Under the pieces are notes generated by a model. The model saw nothing but the letters and a program-made list of their open reading frames with translations, ran no database searches and was not told the DNA's origin. Position numbers and translations under genes: made by a program. From Vibrio parahaemolyticus (GTDB lineage: Bacteria > Pseudomonadota > Gammaproteobacteria > Enterobacterales > Vibrionaceae): a stretch of 64,000 bases of DNA. Each line of letters begins with the position of its first letter. Position 1 is the stretch's first letter. Of this stretch, positions 47,354 to 56,813 are shown in pieces. The DNA is taken from the NCBI RefSeq assembly GCF_900460535.1, contig NZ_UHIL01000001.1, positions 868,001 to 932,000 on the forward strand, written 5' to 3'.

Positions 47354-48250
47354 TTAGTTTTTGCGCTCGATGACGTATCGGGCGAACTCTTCGAGTAACT
47401 GAGTATTGTATGGGATAGCTTCCAATGCTTGAAGTGCTTCCTGTAATAGAGTGTGAGCTTTCTCAATGGCTCCCTCTAAACCCAGCAGGGATGGGTAAGT
47501 GCTTTTGTTCAGTTCTTGGTCTGAACCTTGAGGTTTACCCAATGTTTCTGTGTCACTAATGATATCAAGAATATCGTCTTGAACCTGAAACGCCAAACCA
47601 ATTGCTTTTGAATAGCGTTCTAAATGAGGTAAAACCTCGATACCTTTTTCACCAGCGGCCAGAGCACCTAATTTTACCGCACAATCAATCAGAGCTCCGG
47701 TTTTTTTACGGTGTATCTCTTCCATTTCTGCAAGAGAAACTTGGCGATTCTCCGCACCCAAATCCAATGCTTGGCCGACACACATGCCGTTCGCACCAGA
47801 GGAGTGAGCTAACGCTTTGATCATGTTGACACGTTGGCTTTCTGCGCTTGGGCTCAACGGACCGTCAGCAATGATGGTAAAAGCAAGAGTTTGTAGGGCA
47901 TCACCGGTTAAAATGGCGGTCGCTTCATCAAATTTGATATGGCAGGTTGGCTGACCTCGGCGCAGATCATCATCATCCATAGCAGGAAGATCGTCATGGA
48001 TGAGCGAGTAGGCATGAATACACTCGATGGCTGAAGCTGGAGTGTCTAGATCTTCAGGTTTACAGCCGAGCATTTGACCTGTGATGTAAACAAGAAATGG
48101 GCGAACGCGTTTGCCGCCTAACAAAAGGCCGTATTTCATTGCTTGAATCAATGGCTGCTCTTGATATGGAAGCTGTTCTAGCCACAAATTCAATTGCTGA
48201 TTGTTTCTTTCTTGGAAAGACGTCAATGTCTGTTGCATCACATTGCTCAC
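47354..48250 (-). CDS. ispA: Farnesyl diphosphate synthase (polyprenyl synthetase)
   Basis: A 298-residue enzyme that condenses IPP with DMAPP/GPP to farnesyl diphosphate. The first aspartate-rich motif is DDLPAMDDDDLRRG, and the second is VQDDILDIISD. GGKRVRPFLVY and AYSLIHDDLPAMD are also typical. The open frame starts at GTG 48250; ATG at 48238 four codons on is an alternative. It lies nine bases after xseB and 20 before dxs, so xseB-ispA-dxs is one operon, as in E. coli. Confidence 0.96.
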   Translation of the reverse strand: MSNVMQQTLTSFQERNNQQLNLWLEQLPYQEQPLIQAMKYGLLLGGKRVRPFLVYITGQMLGCKPEDLDTPASAIECIHAYSLIHDDLPAMDDDDLRRGQPTCHIKFDEATAILTGDALQTLAFTIIADGPLSPSAESQRVNMIKALAHSSGANGMCVGQALDLGAENRQVSLAEMEEIHRKKTGALIDCAVKLGALAAGEKGIEVLPHLERYSKAIGLAFQVQDDILDIISDTETLGKPQGSDQELNKSTYPSLLGLEGAIEKAHTLLQEALQALEAIPYNTQLLEEFARYVIERKN

Positions 48251-48259
48251 TACTGATGG

Positions 48260-48502
48260 TTATTCTGAATCTGGTTTGAAATCGCTAAGAGGGGCTTCGT
48301 CATCTTCGCTAAGAAGAATGCTTACGCGCTGTTCTGCGTCGCTCAGTTTGGTTTGGCCAGCACGAGCTAAGGCAATGCCTCGTTCAAATTTACGTAAGGC
48401 ATCATCTAGGGCAAGATCGCCGTTTTCTAATTGATCAACCAAGCTATCAAGCTCTTCAATGGTTGCTTCGAAGGTCATGTTTTCTGGTTTCTTGACCGCC
48501 AT
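48260..48502 (-). CDS. xseB: Exodeoxyribonuclease VII small subunit
   Basis: An 80-residue two-helix protein that forms exonuclease VII with XseA, degrading single-stranded DNA. Hallmarks: FEATIEELDSLVDQLENGDLALDDALRKFERGIALAR (the conserved Gly-Asp-Leu loop) in short form LENGDLALDDALRKFE. Acidic tail follows. First gene of the xseB-ispA-dxs operon. Confidence 0.95.
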   Translation of the reverse strand: MAVKKPENMTFEATIEELDSLVDQLENGDLALDDALRKFERGIALARAGQTKLSDAEQRVSILLSEDDEAPLSDFKPDSE

Positions 48503-48686
48503 CTTTTTTCTGCCTTAATCAAGCCTTGAATAGGATGCACGAAAGTTACCTTAGCCTAGTTACTTGGTCAAATTTAACCTTACATAATTGTCACAAAATT
48601 GGCTCTAAACGGGTCTGATTAGACAAACCCCATATTTTAGTTAAGGTTGTTGGCGTTAATTTGTGATCTATTAGCTAAGATTTTTC

Positions 48687-48713
48687 TAAAAAATCTGTTC
48701 TAGTTGTCGATAC
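48687..48713 (+). promoter_or_regulatory. Candidate sigma-28 (FliA) promoter of pomAB
   Basis: TAAA at 48687-48690, a 15-base spacer and GTCGATAC at 48706-48713 match the FliA consensus TAAA-N15-GCCGATAA with two mismatches in the -10. Its start would be near 48720, about 44 bases before pomA. Confidence 0.6.
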
Positions 48714-48763
48714 AAGTAATAATCCGCCTAACGGCAGTATTTAAATAGCGTGAGGAGTGCTTT

Positions 48764-49525
48764 GTGGATTTAGCAACCCTAATAGGTTTGATCGGTGGTT
48801 TTGCCTTCGTCATCATGGCAATGGTGCTAGGTGGCAGTATCGGCATGTTCGTCGACGTTACATCGATCCTTATCGTAGTAGGTGGCTCTGCATTTGTAGT
48901 ATTGATGAAGTTCACGCTCGGCCAGTTCTTTGGTGCGGCGAAAATTGCAGGCAAGGCATTCATGTTTAAAGCCGATGAGCCAGAAGACCTCATCGCAAAG
49001 ATTGTTGAAATGGCCGATGCAGCGCGTAAAGGCGGTTTCCTCGCTCTGGAAGAGATGGAAATCAACAACAGCTTTATGCAGAAAGGCATTGACCTTTTGG
49101 TGGATGGTCACGATGCGGACGTGGTTCGCGCTGCGTTGCAAAAAGACATTGCCTTGACGGATGAGCGACACACGCAAGGCACGGGTGTTTTCCGAGCGTT
49201 TGGTGACGTTGCTCCAGCGATGGGGATGATCGGTACGCTGGTTGGTCTGGTTGCGATGCTTTCGAACATGGATGACCCAAAAGCGATCGGCCCTGCAATG
49301 GCGGTAGCCCTTTTAACCACACTTTACGGTGCGGTGTTGTCAAACATGCTGTTCTTCCCAATTGCCGATAAGCTTTCTTTACGCCGAGATCAAGAAACGC
49401 TTAACCGCCGTTTGATCATGGACGGCGTACTTGCCATTCAAGATGGTCAAAACCCACGAGTTATCGACAGCTACCTGAAGAACTACCTCAACGAGGGTAA
49501 ACGTGCTCTTGAGATTGATGAGTAA
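48764..49525 (+). CDS. pomA: Na+-driven flagellar stator protein PomA
   Basis: A 253-residue MotA-family inner-membrane protein. With PomB it forms the sodium channel that turns the polar flagellum. Four transmembrane segments are visible, with a cytoplasmic loop after TM2. Charged residues known to contact FliG are in the expected positions: R88, K89, E96, E97 and E99 (ARKGGFLALEEME). FGDVAPAMGMIGTLVGLVAML is the conserved TM3 region. Length equals V. alginolyticus PomA (253). The GTG start has GAGGAG seven bases upstream. pomB follows after 15 bases. Confidence 0.97.
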   Translation: MDLATLIGLIGGFAFVIMAMVLGGSIGMFVDVTSILIVVGGSAFVVLMKFTLGQFFGAAKIAGKAFMFKADEPEDLIAKIVEMADAARKGGFLALEEMEINNSFMQKGIDLLVDGHDADVVRAALQKDIALTDERHTQGTGVFRAFGDVAPAMGMIGTLVGLVAMLSNMDDPKAIGPAMAVALLTTLYGAVLSNMLFFPIADKLSLRRDQETLNRRLIMDGVLAIQDGQNPRVIDSYLKNYLNEGKRALEIDE

Positions 49526-49540
49526 TCGCGGAGATTTGTG

Positions 49541-50488
49541 ATGGATGATGAAGATAACAAATGCGATTGTCCGCCACCCGGTCTCCCGTTGTGGATGGGG
49601 ACATTCGCGGACTTGATGTCGTTGTTGATGTGCTTCTTCGTACTGCTGCTTTCATTCTCTGAAATGGATGTTTTGAAGTTCAAACAGATTGCTGGTTCGA
49701 TGAAGTTTGCATTTGGTGTGCAAAACCAACTGGAAGTGAAAGACATTCCTAAAGGCACCAGCATCATCGCACAAGAATTTAGACCAGGCCGTCCTGAGCC
49801 GACACCGATTGATGTCATCATGCAACAAACCATGGACATCACTCAGCAGACGCTAGAATTCCACGAAGGTGAGTCTGACCGAGCTGGTGGTACTAAGCGT
49901 GATGAAGGCAAGCTGACGGGCGGTCAATCACCGGAAACTTCGACACAAAGCAATCAGTCCGCAGAGTCAGATATGCAACAGCAGCAGTCTGAAGAGATGT
50001 CACAAGAGATGGAAACCTTGATGGAGAGCATCAAGAAGGCGCTCGAACGTGAAATCGAACAAGGCGCGATTGAAGTGGAGAACCTCGGTCAGCAAATCGT
50101 TATACGAATGCGAGAGAAAGGCGCATTCCCAGAAGGTTCTGCATTCCTGCAACCGAAGTTCAGACCATTAGTGCGACAGATTGCTGAGCTAGTGAAAGAT
50201 GTGCCAGGTATTGTCCGAATCTCTGGTCACACGGACAATCAGCGTTTGGATTCTGAGCTGTATCGCTCGAATTGGGACTTGTCATCGCAGCGTGCGGTGT
50301 CGGTCGCTCAAGAGATGGAAAAGGTCAGAGGTTTCTCGCATCAGCGTCTTCGTGTGCGAGGTATGGCGGATACCGAGCCTTTGGTGCCGAATGATTCTGA
50401 TGAAAACCGCGCACTTAACCGTCGTGTTGAAATCAGTATCATGCAAGGTGAACCTTTATACAGTGAAGAAGTGCCCGTTATTCAATAA
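49541..50488 (+). CDS. pomB: Na+-driven flagellar stator protein PomB
   Basis: A 315-residue MotB-family protein. One transmembrane segment near the N-terminus contains the essential ion-binding Asp24 (GTFADLMSLLMCFFVLL), exactly at the PomB position. A plug-like segment and a long linker with Gln/Ser-rich sequence follow. The C-terminal OmpA-like peptidoglycan-binding domain carries ISGHTDNQRLDSELYRSNWDLSSQRA and RVRGMADTEPL. N-terminal MDDEDNKCDCPPPG is typical of Vibrio PomB. Start at ATG 49541 matches length 315; GTG one codon earlier is excluded. Confidence 0.97.
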   Translation: MDDEDNKCDCPPPGLPLWMGTFADLMSLLMCFFVLLLSFSEMDVLKFKQIAGSMKFAFGVQNQLEVKDIPKGTSIIAQEFRPGRPEPTPIDVIMQQTMDITQQTLEFHEGESDRAGGTKRDEGKLTGGQSPETSTQSNQSAESDMQQQQSEEMSQEMETLMESIKKALEREIEQGAIEVENLGQQIVIRMREKGAFPEGSAFLQPKFRPLVRQIAELVKDVPGIVRISGHTDNQRLDSELYRSNWDLSSQRAVSVAQEMEKVRGFSHQRLRVRGMADTEPLVPNDSDENRALNRRVEISIMQGEPLYSEEVPVIQ

Positions 50489-50518
50489 CAAAGCGCGTCT
50501 ATAAATAGTTTAGAAGAT

Positions 50519-50547
50519 AAAAAGCGAGCAGAGTGCTCGCTTTTTTA
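50519..50547 (+). terminator. pomAB terminator
   Basis: AAAAAGCGAGCA-GAG-TGCTCGCTTTTTT. Confidence 0.9.
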
Positions 50548-50782
50548 TTAAAGATTTTTAGTCGAGAGTCGCTTGTTCTTAAAATCGTAGCCTTGCCTGC
50601 AATCCAAGGCATTCTCGCTGCACCTAGCATCTTAAGGTTGTTTGGGTATATAATCTTGCGCCCTAAAAGTGAGCTCATTACATCGTTGAAAACGGCGTGC
50701 CTTTCACGCGGATTTCGATTTGATTCTATAGTTATGAGAGTTCACTCATTGTTGATTGCGAAACTAACCTGCGAATTAGACT

Positions 50783-52231
50783 ATGAAATTTATTGTAAAG
50801 CCCCATCCAGAAATTTTTGTAAAAAGTGAATCTGTGCGTAAGCGCTTCACAAAGATTTTAGAGTGCAACATTCGTAATATCGTCAAGAGCCGCACGGAAT
50901 CTGTCGCAGTATTTAACCGTCGTGATCACATTGAAGTGACCTCTGAGAGCAACGAATACCACGCTGAAGTTTTAGAAATCCTGACTCACACGCCAGGCAT
51001 TCATCACGTTCTAGAAGTGAAGCAATCTGAGTTTAAAGACCTGCACGACATCTACGAGCAGGTGCTGGAACTTAGCCGTCCGCTTATTGAAAATAAAACG
51101 TTTGTGGTGCGTGCAAAACGCCGTGGTAAGCATGACTTCACGTCTATCGAGCTTGAACGTTACGTTGGTGGTGGTCTAAACCAAGCAGTAGAAAGCGCAC
51201 GCGTTAAATTACACAACCCTGATGTGACGGTAAAAGTTGAAGTATCGGGTGACAAACTTAACCAAGTGTTGGCACGTTACAAAGGTCTAGGTGGCTTCCC
51301 TCTAGGTACTCAAGAAGACGTACTAAGCCTGATCTCAGGTGGTTTCGACTCTGGTGTATCAAGCTACCTACACATCAAACGTGGCTCTAAAGTTCACTAC
51401 TGTTTCTTTAACCTAGGTGGCCCAGCTCATGAAATCGGCGTTAAGCAGGTTTCTCACTACCTATGGAACAAATACGGCTCATCAGCGAAAGTGCGTTTCA
51501 TCTCTGTTGATTTCGAACCTGTGGTTGCTGAAATTCTTGAGAAAGTAGATGACGGTCAAATGGGCGTCATCTTGAAGCGTATGTTCATGCGCGCTGCTGG
51601 CATGATTGCTGAGAAGTTTAAGATTGAAGCGTTGGTAACGGGTGAAGCTCTTGGCCAGGTATCTAGCCAAACGCTAACGAACCTTCGTCACATCGATAAT
51701 GTTACGGATACGCTGATTCTGCGTCCTCTTATCAACTGGGATAAAGAAGACATCATCAACTTAGCTCGTGAAATCGGCACAGAAGACTTCGCGAAAACCA
51801 TGCCTGAGTACTGTGGCGTGATCTCTAAGAAGCCAACAGTAAAAGCGGTGAAAGAGAAGCTAGAAGCAGAAGAAGCGAAGTTTGACTTCAGCATTCTAGA
51901 GAAAGTGGTTTACGAAGCGCGTCAAATGGACATTCGTGATATCGCAAAAGAATCTGAGCAAGCGGCACCAGAAGTCGAGCAAGTACAAGCGGTAGAAGAA
52001 CACGCAGTGGTACTGGATATTCGTAGCCCTGATGAGGAAGACGATAACCCACTAGAAATCGCTGGTGTGGATGTGAAACACATTCCGTTCTACAAGCTGG
52101 GTACGCAGTTCGGTGACCTAGACCAGTCGAAAACTTACCTACTGTACTGTGACCGTGGCGTAATGAGCCGTCTGCAAGCGCTTTACTTGCAAGAGCAAGG
52201 CTTTAACAACGTGAAAGTTTACCGTCCATAG
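50783..52231 (+). CDS. thiI: tRNA 4-thiouridine synthase ThiI
   Basis: A 482-residue sulfurtransferase that makes s4U8 in tRNA and supplies sulfur for thiamine thiazole. Order: ferredoxin-like start ([15 protein letters not shown]), THUMP domain (about residues 60-165), PP-loop ATP pyrophosphatase ([13 protein letters not shown]) and a C-terminal rhodanese domain from about 385 with the loop YCDRGVMSR holding the persulfide Cys. Length matches E. coli (482). A -10-like TATAAT lies near 50650. Confidence 0.97.
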   Translation: MKFIVKPHPEIFVKSESVRKRFTKILECNIRNIVKSRTESVAVFNRRDHIEVTSESNEYHAEVLEILTHTPGIHHVLEVKQSEFKDLHDIYEQVLELSRPLIENKTFVVRAKRRGKHDFTSIELERYVGGGLNQAVESARVKLHNPDVTVKVEVSGDKLNQVLARYKGLGGFPLGTQEDVLSLISGGFDSGVSSYLHIKRGSKVHYCFFNLGGPAHEIGVKQVSHYLWNKYGSSAKVRFISVDFEPVVAEILEKVDDGQMGVILKRMFMRAAGMIAEKFKIEALVTGEALGQVSSQTLTNLRHIDNVTDTLILRPLINWDKEDIINLAREIGTEDFAKTMPEYCGVISKKPTVKAVKEKLEAEEAKFDFSILEKVVYEARQMDIRDIAKESEQAAPEVEQVQAVEEHAVVLDIRSPDEEDDNPLEIAGVDVKHIPFYKLGTQFGDLDQSKTYLLYCDRGVMSRLQALYLQEQGFNNVKVYRP

Positions 52232-52291
52232 TCACTCAGTAAATAAACACTCTTTCGATGTCCGCCAATGGCGGTGATCTGAAGCAGACCC

Positions 52292-52326
52292 AAAGCGCAA
52301 ATTGCTGATGTGATTTGCGCTTTTTT
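52292..52326 (+). terminator. thiI terminator
   Basis: AAAGCGCAAAT and ATTTGCGCTTT around a 9-base loop, followed by TTT; a small CCGCCAATGGCGG hairpin lies 20 bases upstream. Confidence 0.88.
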
Positions 52327-52480
52327 GTTTTTGATCGCGCAATAAATAAGCGTAACTCGGCATAATGTTGAGGCTTATCGCAAAGCTATATTGGTTGTGT
52401 TGATATAACGATAATTAATCCGAAATACAGATAAAAAGTGATGTTGATTCCAGATTTGAAAGATGGGATTTTCTTTAGAT

Positions 52481-52689
52481 AAAAAAACACCGCCTAAAAA
52501 GGCGGTGTAACAAATTTGACAGACAGGTCAAAAATAAATACAGGAAGTATCTGTTTTGTCACAGGGAGTGTGGACAAAACATCATGGTAGAAATCTACCT
52601 AACTCGAAATACGAGTTTGCAAACACAACATCGCAACAACGAAGCCAATTGATTTCCAAGGAAATCAAGCCGTTCAGGCTCGTGTTGCG
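52481..52689 (-). ncRNA. gcvB: GcvB small regulatory RNA
   Basis: A Hfq-dependent sRNA of about 209 nt that represses many amino acid and peptide transporter mRNAs. It lies divergent to gcvA, as in enterics. On the minus strand the G/U-rich target-binding region R1 reads TTGTTGCGATGTTGTGTTTG, close to E. coli. ACTTCCTGTATTTA followed by GACCTGTCTGTC matches the conserved R3-side segment CACTTCCTGTACATTTACCCTGTCTGTC in part. The terminator is ACACCGCC-TTTTT-AGGCGGTGT with a T run at 52481. A TATATT -10 box lies at 52696-52701; the 5' end near 52689 is estimated. Confidence 0.93.
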
Positions 52690-52778
52690 GGGTGAAATAT
52701 AGAATTTATCTGGCTGTTCGACAACGGACATTTTATAATGTTTCAGATTAAAAAAACTAATCCTATTTGAGGTCCCAT

Positions 52779-53699
52779 ATGTCTCGCAGATTGCCTCCTT
52801 TAAATTCGCTTCGAGTATTTGAAGCAGCCGCTCGTCATCTCAGTTTTACGCGTGCGGCAGAAGAGTTATTTGTGACTCAAGCCGCAGTGAGTCATCAAAT
52901 TAAAGCCCTAGAAGAGTTTCTATCTCTAAAACTTTTCCGTCGCCGTAACCGTTCTTTGCTGTTAACAGAAGAAGGGCAAAGTTACTTTCTCGACATCAAA
53001 GACATCTTTACCTCGATTGCTGAAGCTACCGATAAGGTATTGGAACGTAGCGAAAAAGGTGCGTTGACCATCAGCTTGCCACCGAGCTTTGCCATTCAGT
53101 GGTTGGTGCCTCGTTTGGCGGACTTTAATGCTCAGGAGCCAGACATTGATGTACGCATCAAAGCCGTGGATATGGATGAAGGTTCACTGACTGATGATGT
53201 AGATGTAGCGATCTACTACGGCCGTGGGAACTGGCCGGGTTTGCGAGCGGATAAACTGTACCAAGAGTTTCTGATCCCACTTTGTTCACCTTCGTTACTT
53301 TTAGGTAACAAACCATTAGAATCTCTAAGTGACCTCAAATTACACACTTTGTTACATGATACTTCGCGTAAAGATTGGAAGCAGTTCGCTCGTCATTACA
53401 ACATCGAAGGCATTAACGTGAATCACGGTCCGATTTTCAGCCACTCGACGATGGTGCTGCAGGCTGCTGCACACGGACAAGGCGTAGCATTGGGCAACAA
53501 CGTGTTAGCAAAACCAGAAATGGAAGCGGGACGACTGATTGCGCCGTTTGATGAGGTGCTTATCTCCAAAAATGCCTTCTATGTGGTGTGCCATGAGCAG
53601 CAGGCAGACATGGGACGCATCGCGACATTTAGAGATTGGATGCTGGCAACGGCGAGAAAAGAACAAGAGGAAGTATTGGATGAGCCAGTGGATAGTTGA
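52779..53699 (+). CDS. gcvA: Glycine cleavage system transcriptional activator GcvA
   Basis: A 306-residue LysR-type regulator that activates gcvTHP with glycine and controls gcvB. The winged helix-turn-helix lies at about residues 8-65 (LNSLRVFEAAARHLSFTRAAEELFVTQAAVSHQIKALEE in shortened form RAAEELFVTQAAVSHQIK). An effector-binding domain follows from about residue 95. The start MSRRLPPLNSLRV matches E. coli GcvA (305 residues), with GAGG at good spacing; four in-frame codons before it are dropped. The divergent gcvB gene confirms the assignment. Confidence 0.97.
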   Translation: MSRRLPPLNSLRVFEAAARHLSFTRAAEELFVTQAAVSHQIKALEEFLSLKLFRRRNRSLLLTEEGQSYFLDIKDIFTSIAEATDKVLERSEKGALTISLPPSFAIQWLVPRLADFNAQEPDIDVRIKAVDMDEGSLTDDVDVAIYYGRGNWPGLRADKLYQEFLIPLCSPSLLLGNKPLESLSDLKLHTLLHDTSRKDWKQFARHYNIEGINVNHGPIFSHSTMVLQAAAHGQGVALGNNVLAKPEMEAGRLIAPFDEVLISKNAFYVVCHEQQADMGRIATFRDWMLATARKEQEEVLDEPVDS

Positions 53700-54303
53700 G
53701 GGGCCTGAAAACGGGCCGCTGTTTGTTTTTGCTCACGGCGCAGGGGCGGGGATGGAGCATGACTTCATGACTGCTGTCGCCAAAGGATTAGTTGAGCAAG
53801 GCATTCGTGTGGTGCGTTTTAATTTCCCTTACATGGTGAAACGTTCGGAAGATGGCAAAAAGCGTCCGCCCGATCGCACCCCAAAGTTGCTCGAAGCATA
53901 CAGCGAAGTGATCGCTCACTTTGCTTCTTCTCCCGTGGTCATTGGTGGCAAGTCGATGGGGGGGAGAATGGCGAGTTTACTCGCAGAGCACGAGCTGGTG
54001 GCGGGCATTGCCTGTTTAGGCTTTCCATTTCACCCTCCGGGTAAGCCAGAAAAATTCAAAGGTGATCATCTTGCAAGCATCGACAAGCCCACTCTGATTC
54101 TTCAAGGTGAGCGAGATACTTTTGGTAAGCGTGAAGAGTTTGATGAGTTTGTCTTTTCTCAGCAAGTAAAAGTGAGCTTCTTACCTGATGGCGACCATAG
54201 CTTTAAGCCGCGCAAGAGCTCGGGACATACCGAAGCGGGCAATATTGCACTTGCAGTAGAGCAACTGTCAGCATTCATCAATGAGGTGTGCAGTGAAAAG
54301 TAA
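53680..54303 (+). CDS. Alpha/beta-hydrolase (KAT8/Tex30-like family)
   Basis: A 207-residue putative serine hydrolase. FVFAHGAGAGMEHDFM forms the oxyanion strand, VIGGKSMGGRMASLLA holds the nucleophile in GKSMGG, and GERDTFG and GDHSFKPRKSSG supply the likely Asp and His. This is the KANSL3/Tex30-type family of small hydrolases. It overlaps gcvA by 20 bases and the next gene by 11, so all four genes gcvA-hydrolase-DUF423-rlmM are coupled. E. coli has gcvA-ygdD-rlmM without this gene. Substrate unknown. The start at 53680 removes the frame portion lying within gcvA. Confidence 0.85.
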   Translation: MSQWIVEGPENGPLFVFAHGAGAGMEHDFMTAVAKGLVEQGIRVVRFNFPYMVKRSEDGKKRPPDRTPKLLEAYSEVIAHFASSPVVIGGKSMGGRMASLLAEHELVAGIACLGFPFHPPGKPEKFKGDHLASIDKPTLILQGERDTFGKREEFDEFVFSQQVKVSFLPDGDHSFKPRKSSGHTEAGNIALAVEQLSAFINEVCSEK

Positions 54304-54691
54304 GTGGTTACTCTCTTTTGCGGGACTTTCGGGACTAGTTTCTGTTGCACTAGGTGCTTTCGCAGCGCACGGCTTAAAAGCCAAGCTTGCGCCTTATTTG
54401 CTTGGCGTGTTTGAGACGGGTGTGTTGTATCAGTTCATCCACACCTTAGCGGTTGCATTTTGTGCCATTTTGCTTCTGCTCAATTTGGGACAAAAAGCAC
54501 AAAAATATTTTTTCATCGCGGCGATTTGCTTTATCATCGGCATCTTTTGTTTTAGCGGCAGTCTTTACGCGCTGGCGCTGACGGGCATTAAATGGTTTGG
54601 ACCCATCACCCCAATGGGAGGATTCATGTTCATGATCGGCTGGTGTCTGTTCTTTTTTGCTGCGTTTAATATCAAAGAGGTCTCCAAGTGA
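54293..54691 (+). CDS. DUF423 inner-membrane protein (YgdD-like)
   Basis: A 132-residue integral membrane protein with four hydrophobic segments. [17 protein letters not shown] near the start, YQFIHTLAV and the late [16 protein letters not shown] are DUF423 signatures, and E. coli YgdD sits likewise between gcvA and rlmM. Function unknown. Start taken as GTG 54293, because GAGG lies just upstream; ATG at 54281 is possible. The stop overlaps the GTG of rlmM. Confidence 0.85.
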   Translation: MKSKWLLSFAGLSGLVSVALGAFAAHGLKAKLAPYLLGVFETGVLYQFIHTLAVAFCAILLLLNLGQKAQKYFFIAAICFIIGIFCFSGSLYALALTGIKWFGPITPMGGFMFMIGWCLFFFAAFNIKEVSK

Positions 54692-55779
54692 AACAACTAA
54701 TGCTCTATTGCCGTGCTGGCTTTGAGAAAGAGTGTGCTGGTGAAATTCAGGACAAAGCGACACAGTTGGAAGTGTATGGCTTTCCTCGTGTGAAGAAAAA
54801 CTCAGGTTATGTTGTCTTCGAGTGTTACCAAGATGGAGACGCAGAGAAGCTAGTTAAAGGCTTAGACTTTAGCTCATTGATTTTTGCGCGTCAGATGTTT
54901 GCTGTAGCGGCTGAGTTTGAAGCGCTGCCAAGTGAAGACCGCATCAGCCCAATTCTTGCCGAGCTGTCAGAGTTTGAATCGTTCCCACGTTGTGGCGATC
55001 TACGTATCGAAACGCCAGATACGAACGAAGCAAAAGAGCTATTGAAGTTCTGCCGCAAGTTCACCGTACCAATGCGCCAAGCGTTGCGTGGAAAAGGCTT
55101 GATGTGGAATAAAGACAACGCGAAGAAGCCAGTGCTACACATCTGTTTTGTCGCACCGGGTCATTGTTATGTGGGTTACTCACTACCAGGCAACAACTCG
55201 CAGTTCTTTATGGGTATCCCTCGCTTGAAATTCCCAGCAGACGCACCAAGCCGTTCAACGCTAAAACTGGAAGAAGCTTTCCACGTATTTATTCCGCGAG
55301 ATGAGTGGGATGAGCGTTTGGCGCCAGGCATGTGGGGCGTTGACTTAGGTGCATGTCCAGGTGGTTGGACGTACCAATTAGTGAAACGTTCTATGTTCGT
55401 TCATTGTGTTGATAATGGCATGATGGCAGACAGCTTGATGGAAACCGGTCAAATTAAGCACCACATGGTGGATGGCTTTAAGTTTGAACCAGACCGCAAG
55501 AACGTGACTTGGATTGTGTGTGATATGGTTGAGAAACCAGCTCGCGTGGCACATCTTATGGGCCAATGGCTGCTTAAAGGTTGGGCGAAAGAAGCCATCT
55601 TTAACCTGAAATTGCCAATGAAAGGTCGTTACGATGAAGTACTGCAAGATCTTGAAAATCTAAAAATGTTCTTGATTGAGAACAAGGTGAAATTCAAGCT
55701 GCAAGCGAAGCATCTGTATCATGACCGTGAAGAGATCACGATTCACATTCAGTGTCTATCTAATATCTCTCCGCACTAA
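54688..55779 (+). CDS. rlmM: 23S rRNA 2'-O-ribose C2498 methyltransferase RlmM
   Basis: A 363-residue SAM-dependent enzyme that methylates C2498 in the peptidyl-transferase centre. It has an N-terminal THUMP-like domain ([17 protein letters not shown]) and a Rossmann methyltransferase with [18 protein letters not shown] (SAM loop) and the K-D-K-E type residues in [13 protein letters not shown]. The start is GTG, overlapping the preceding TGA (GTGA). Length matches E. coli RlmM (366). Confidence 0.95.
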   Translation: MKQLMLYCRAGFEKECAGEIQDKATQLEVYGFPRVKKNSGYVVFECYQDGDAEKLVKGLDFSSLIFARQMFAVAAEFEALPSEDRISPILAELSEFESFPRCGDLRIETPDTNEAKELLKFCRKFTVPMRQALRGKGLMWNKDNAKKPVLHICFVAPGHCYVGYSLPGNNSQFFMGIPRLKFPADAPSRSTLKLEEAFHVFIPRDEWDERLAPGMWGVDLGACPGGWTYQLVKRSMFVHCVDNGMMADSLMETGQIKHHMVDGFKFEPDRKNVTWIVCDMVEKPARVAHLMGQWLLKGWAKEAIFNLKLPMKGRYDEVLQDLENLKMFLIENKVKFKLQAKHLYHDREEITIHIQCLSNISPH

Positions 55780-55809
55780 GTTATCGTTTCTATGTGGTTG
55801 AACATTATT

Positions 55810-55839
55810 AAAAAAGCGCCTACTTCAGGCGCTTTTTTT
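55810..55839. terminator. Bidirectional terminator between rlmM and the nuclease
   Basis: AAAAAAGCGCC-TACTTCA-GGCGCTTTTTTT with T runs on both strands. Confidence 0.92.
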
Positions 55840-55868
55840 GCGGTTTAGGAATCGCGACAGTCACTCAA

Positions 55869-56621
55869 TTACTGGTTGGTTGGCCACATCTCTTCCCATT
55901 TTACTGATTCCATGTTGTCTTCGATGCTATCTGGCGTTTGAGCAAAAAAGTCTAATCCAGTTTGACGTTCAACTTCGTCAATGGTGGTAATAAAGTTGGC
56001 TAACTCAGAGCTTGAAACATCGCGATGCGGGACAATGAACGCAATGGCTTCATCAAAGCTTGGATCAAGAATGACTTTGTAAAATGCGCTCGGGATCGCC
56101 ACACCATTACCGATTGTTCCTTCGTTACCTTGGTAAATCGGCCCAGTCACCACATAAAGCTCATTGTACTCATTGGCGAGGTCACGAACATGTTCCTCTA
56201 GAACGCGCCAACCAACTCGGTTAAACCCCGGCAGTTGAGGTGACATGTTACTCATCAAAAAGCTTTGCTTCATTGACTCTTGGGTGAAATCCATTGTCGC
56301 TGACGGCGCAAGGTGCCCTCTGTCGTATCCTGATCCTTTGTAGTCCGCTAGGGTAGAGCGTGCGTAATCCGGCATTTCAGTGTCTTCTTGGAAGGCGTTA
56401 CTGCGTTTGTTGGTGATGTTCACGCTTTCCGCGGTAATGTGGTAAGCAACCCAGTCTGCATTTTTGGTGTTGTAGTTGTACCCAACCGCATAGCCATCTC
56501 TGCAAAGGAACTGATCGCTGTTGCTTGAAGGTATGCCTTTATCAAGGTGTTGACCGCAAGTTTCAGCAAGAGTAGGGAAGGATAAGAGTGTGACTAAAGA
56601 TACTAAGATGATGTTTTTCAT
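55869..56621 (-). CDS. Secreted DNA/RNA non-specific endonuclease
   Basis: A 250-residue nuclease of the Serratia/NUC1 beta-beta-alpha-metal family. A signal peptide (MKNIILVSLVTLLSFPTLA) is followed by YDRGHLAPSA, whose His is the general base, and SNMSPQLPGFNRVGWRVLE, whose Asn binds the metal. Length is typical. It would act in the periplasm or outside the cell, in nutrient scavenging, DNA degradation or limiting natural uptake. It is a single gene with rlmM convergent. The ATG has GGAG nearby (GGAGAAAAATA). Confidence 0.92.
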   Translation of the reverse strand: MKNIILVSLVTLLSFPTLAETCGQHLDKGIPSSNSDQFLCRDGYAVGYNYNTKNADWVAYHITAESVNITNKRSNAFQEDTEMPDYARSTLADYKGSGYDRGHLAPSATMDFTQESMKQSFLMSNMSPQLPGFNRVGWRVLEEHVRDLANEYNELYVVTGPIYQGNEGTIGNGVAIPSAFYKVILDPSFDEAIAFIVPHRDVSSSELANFITTIDEVERQTGLDFFAQTPDSIEDNMESVKWEEMWPTNQ

Positions 56622-56813
56622 TATTTTTCTCCGTTATTAAGAGATTTAAAAATAATGAAATTACTCACTAAGACTGTGAATTAGCTTATAAATTAATCAG
56701 TATCTTGTAGGTTAATGATGAGGTAAATATCATTGCCGTGAATGTAAAGGGTTACACAACAGATTTTATAAACGTGTTGCTAACCCAAAACTCACAGCGT
56801 AAAAGAGATGTGC

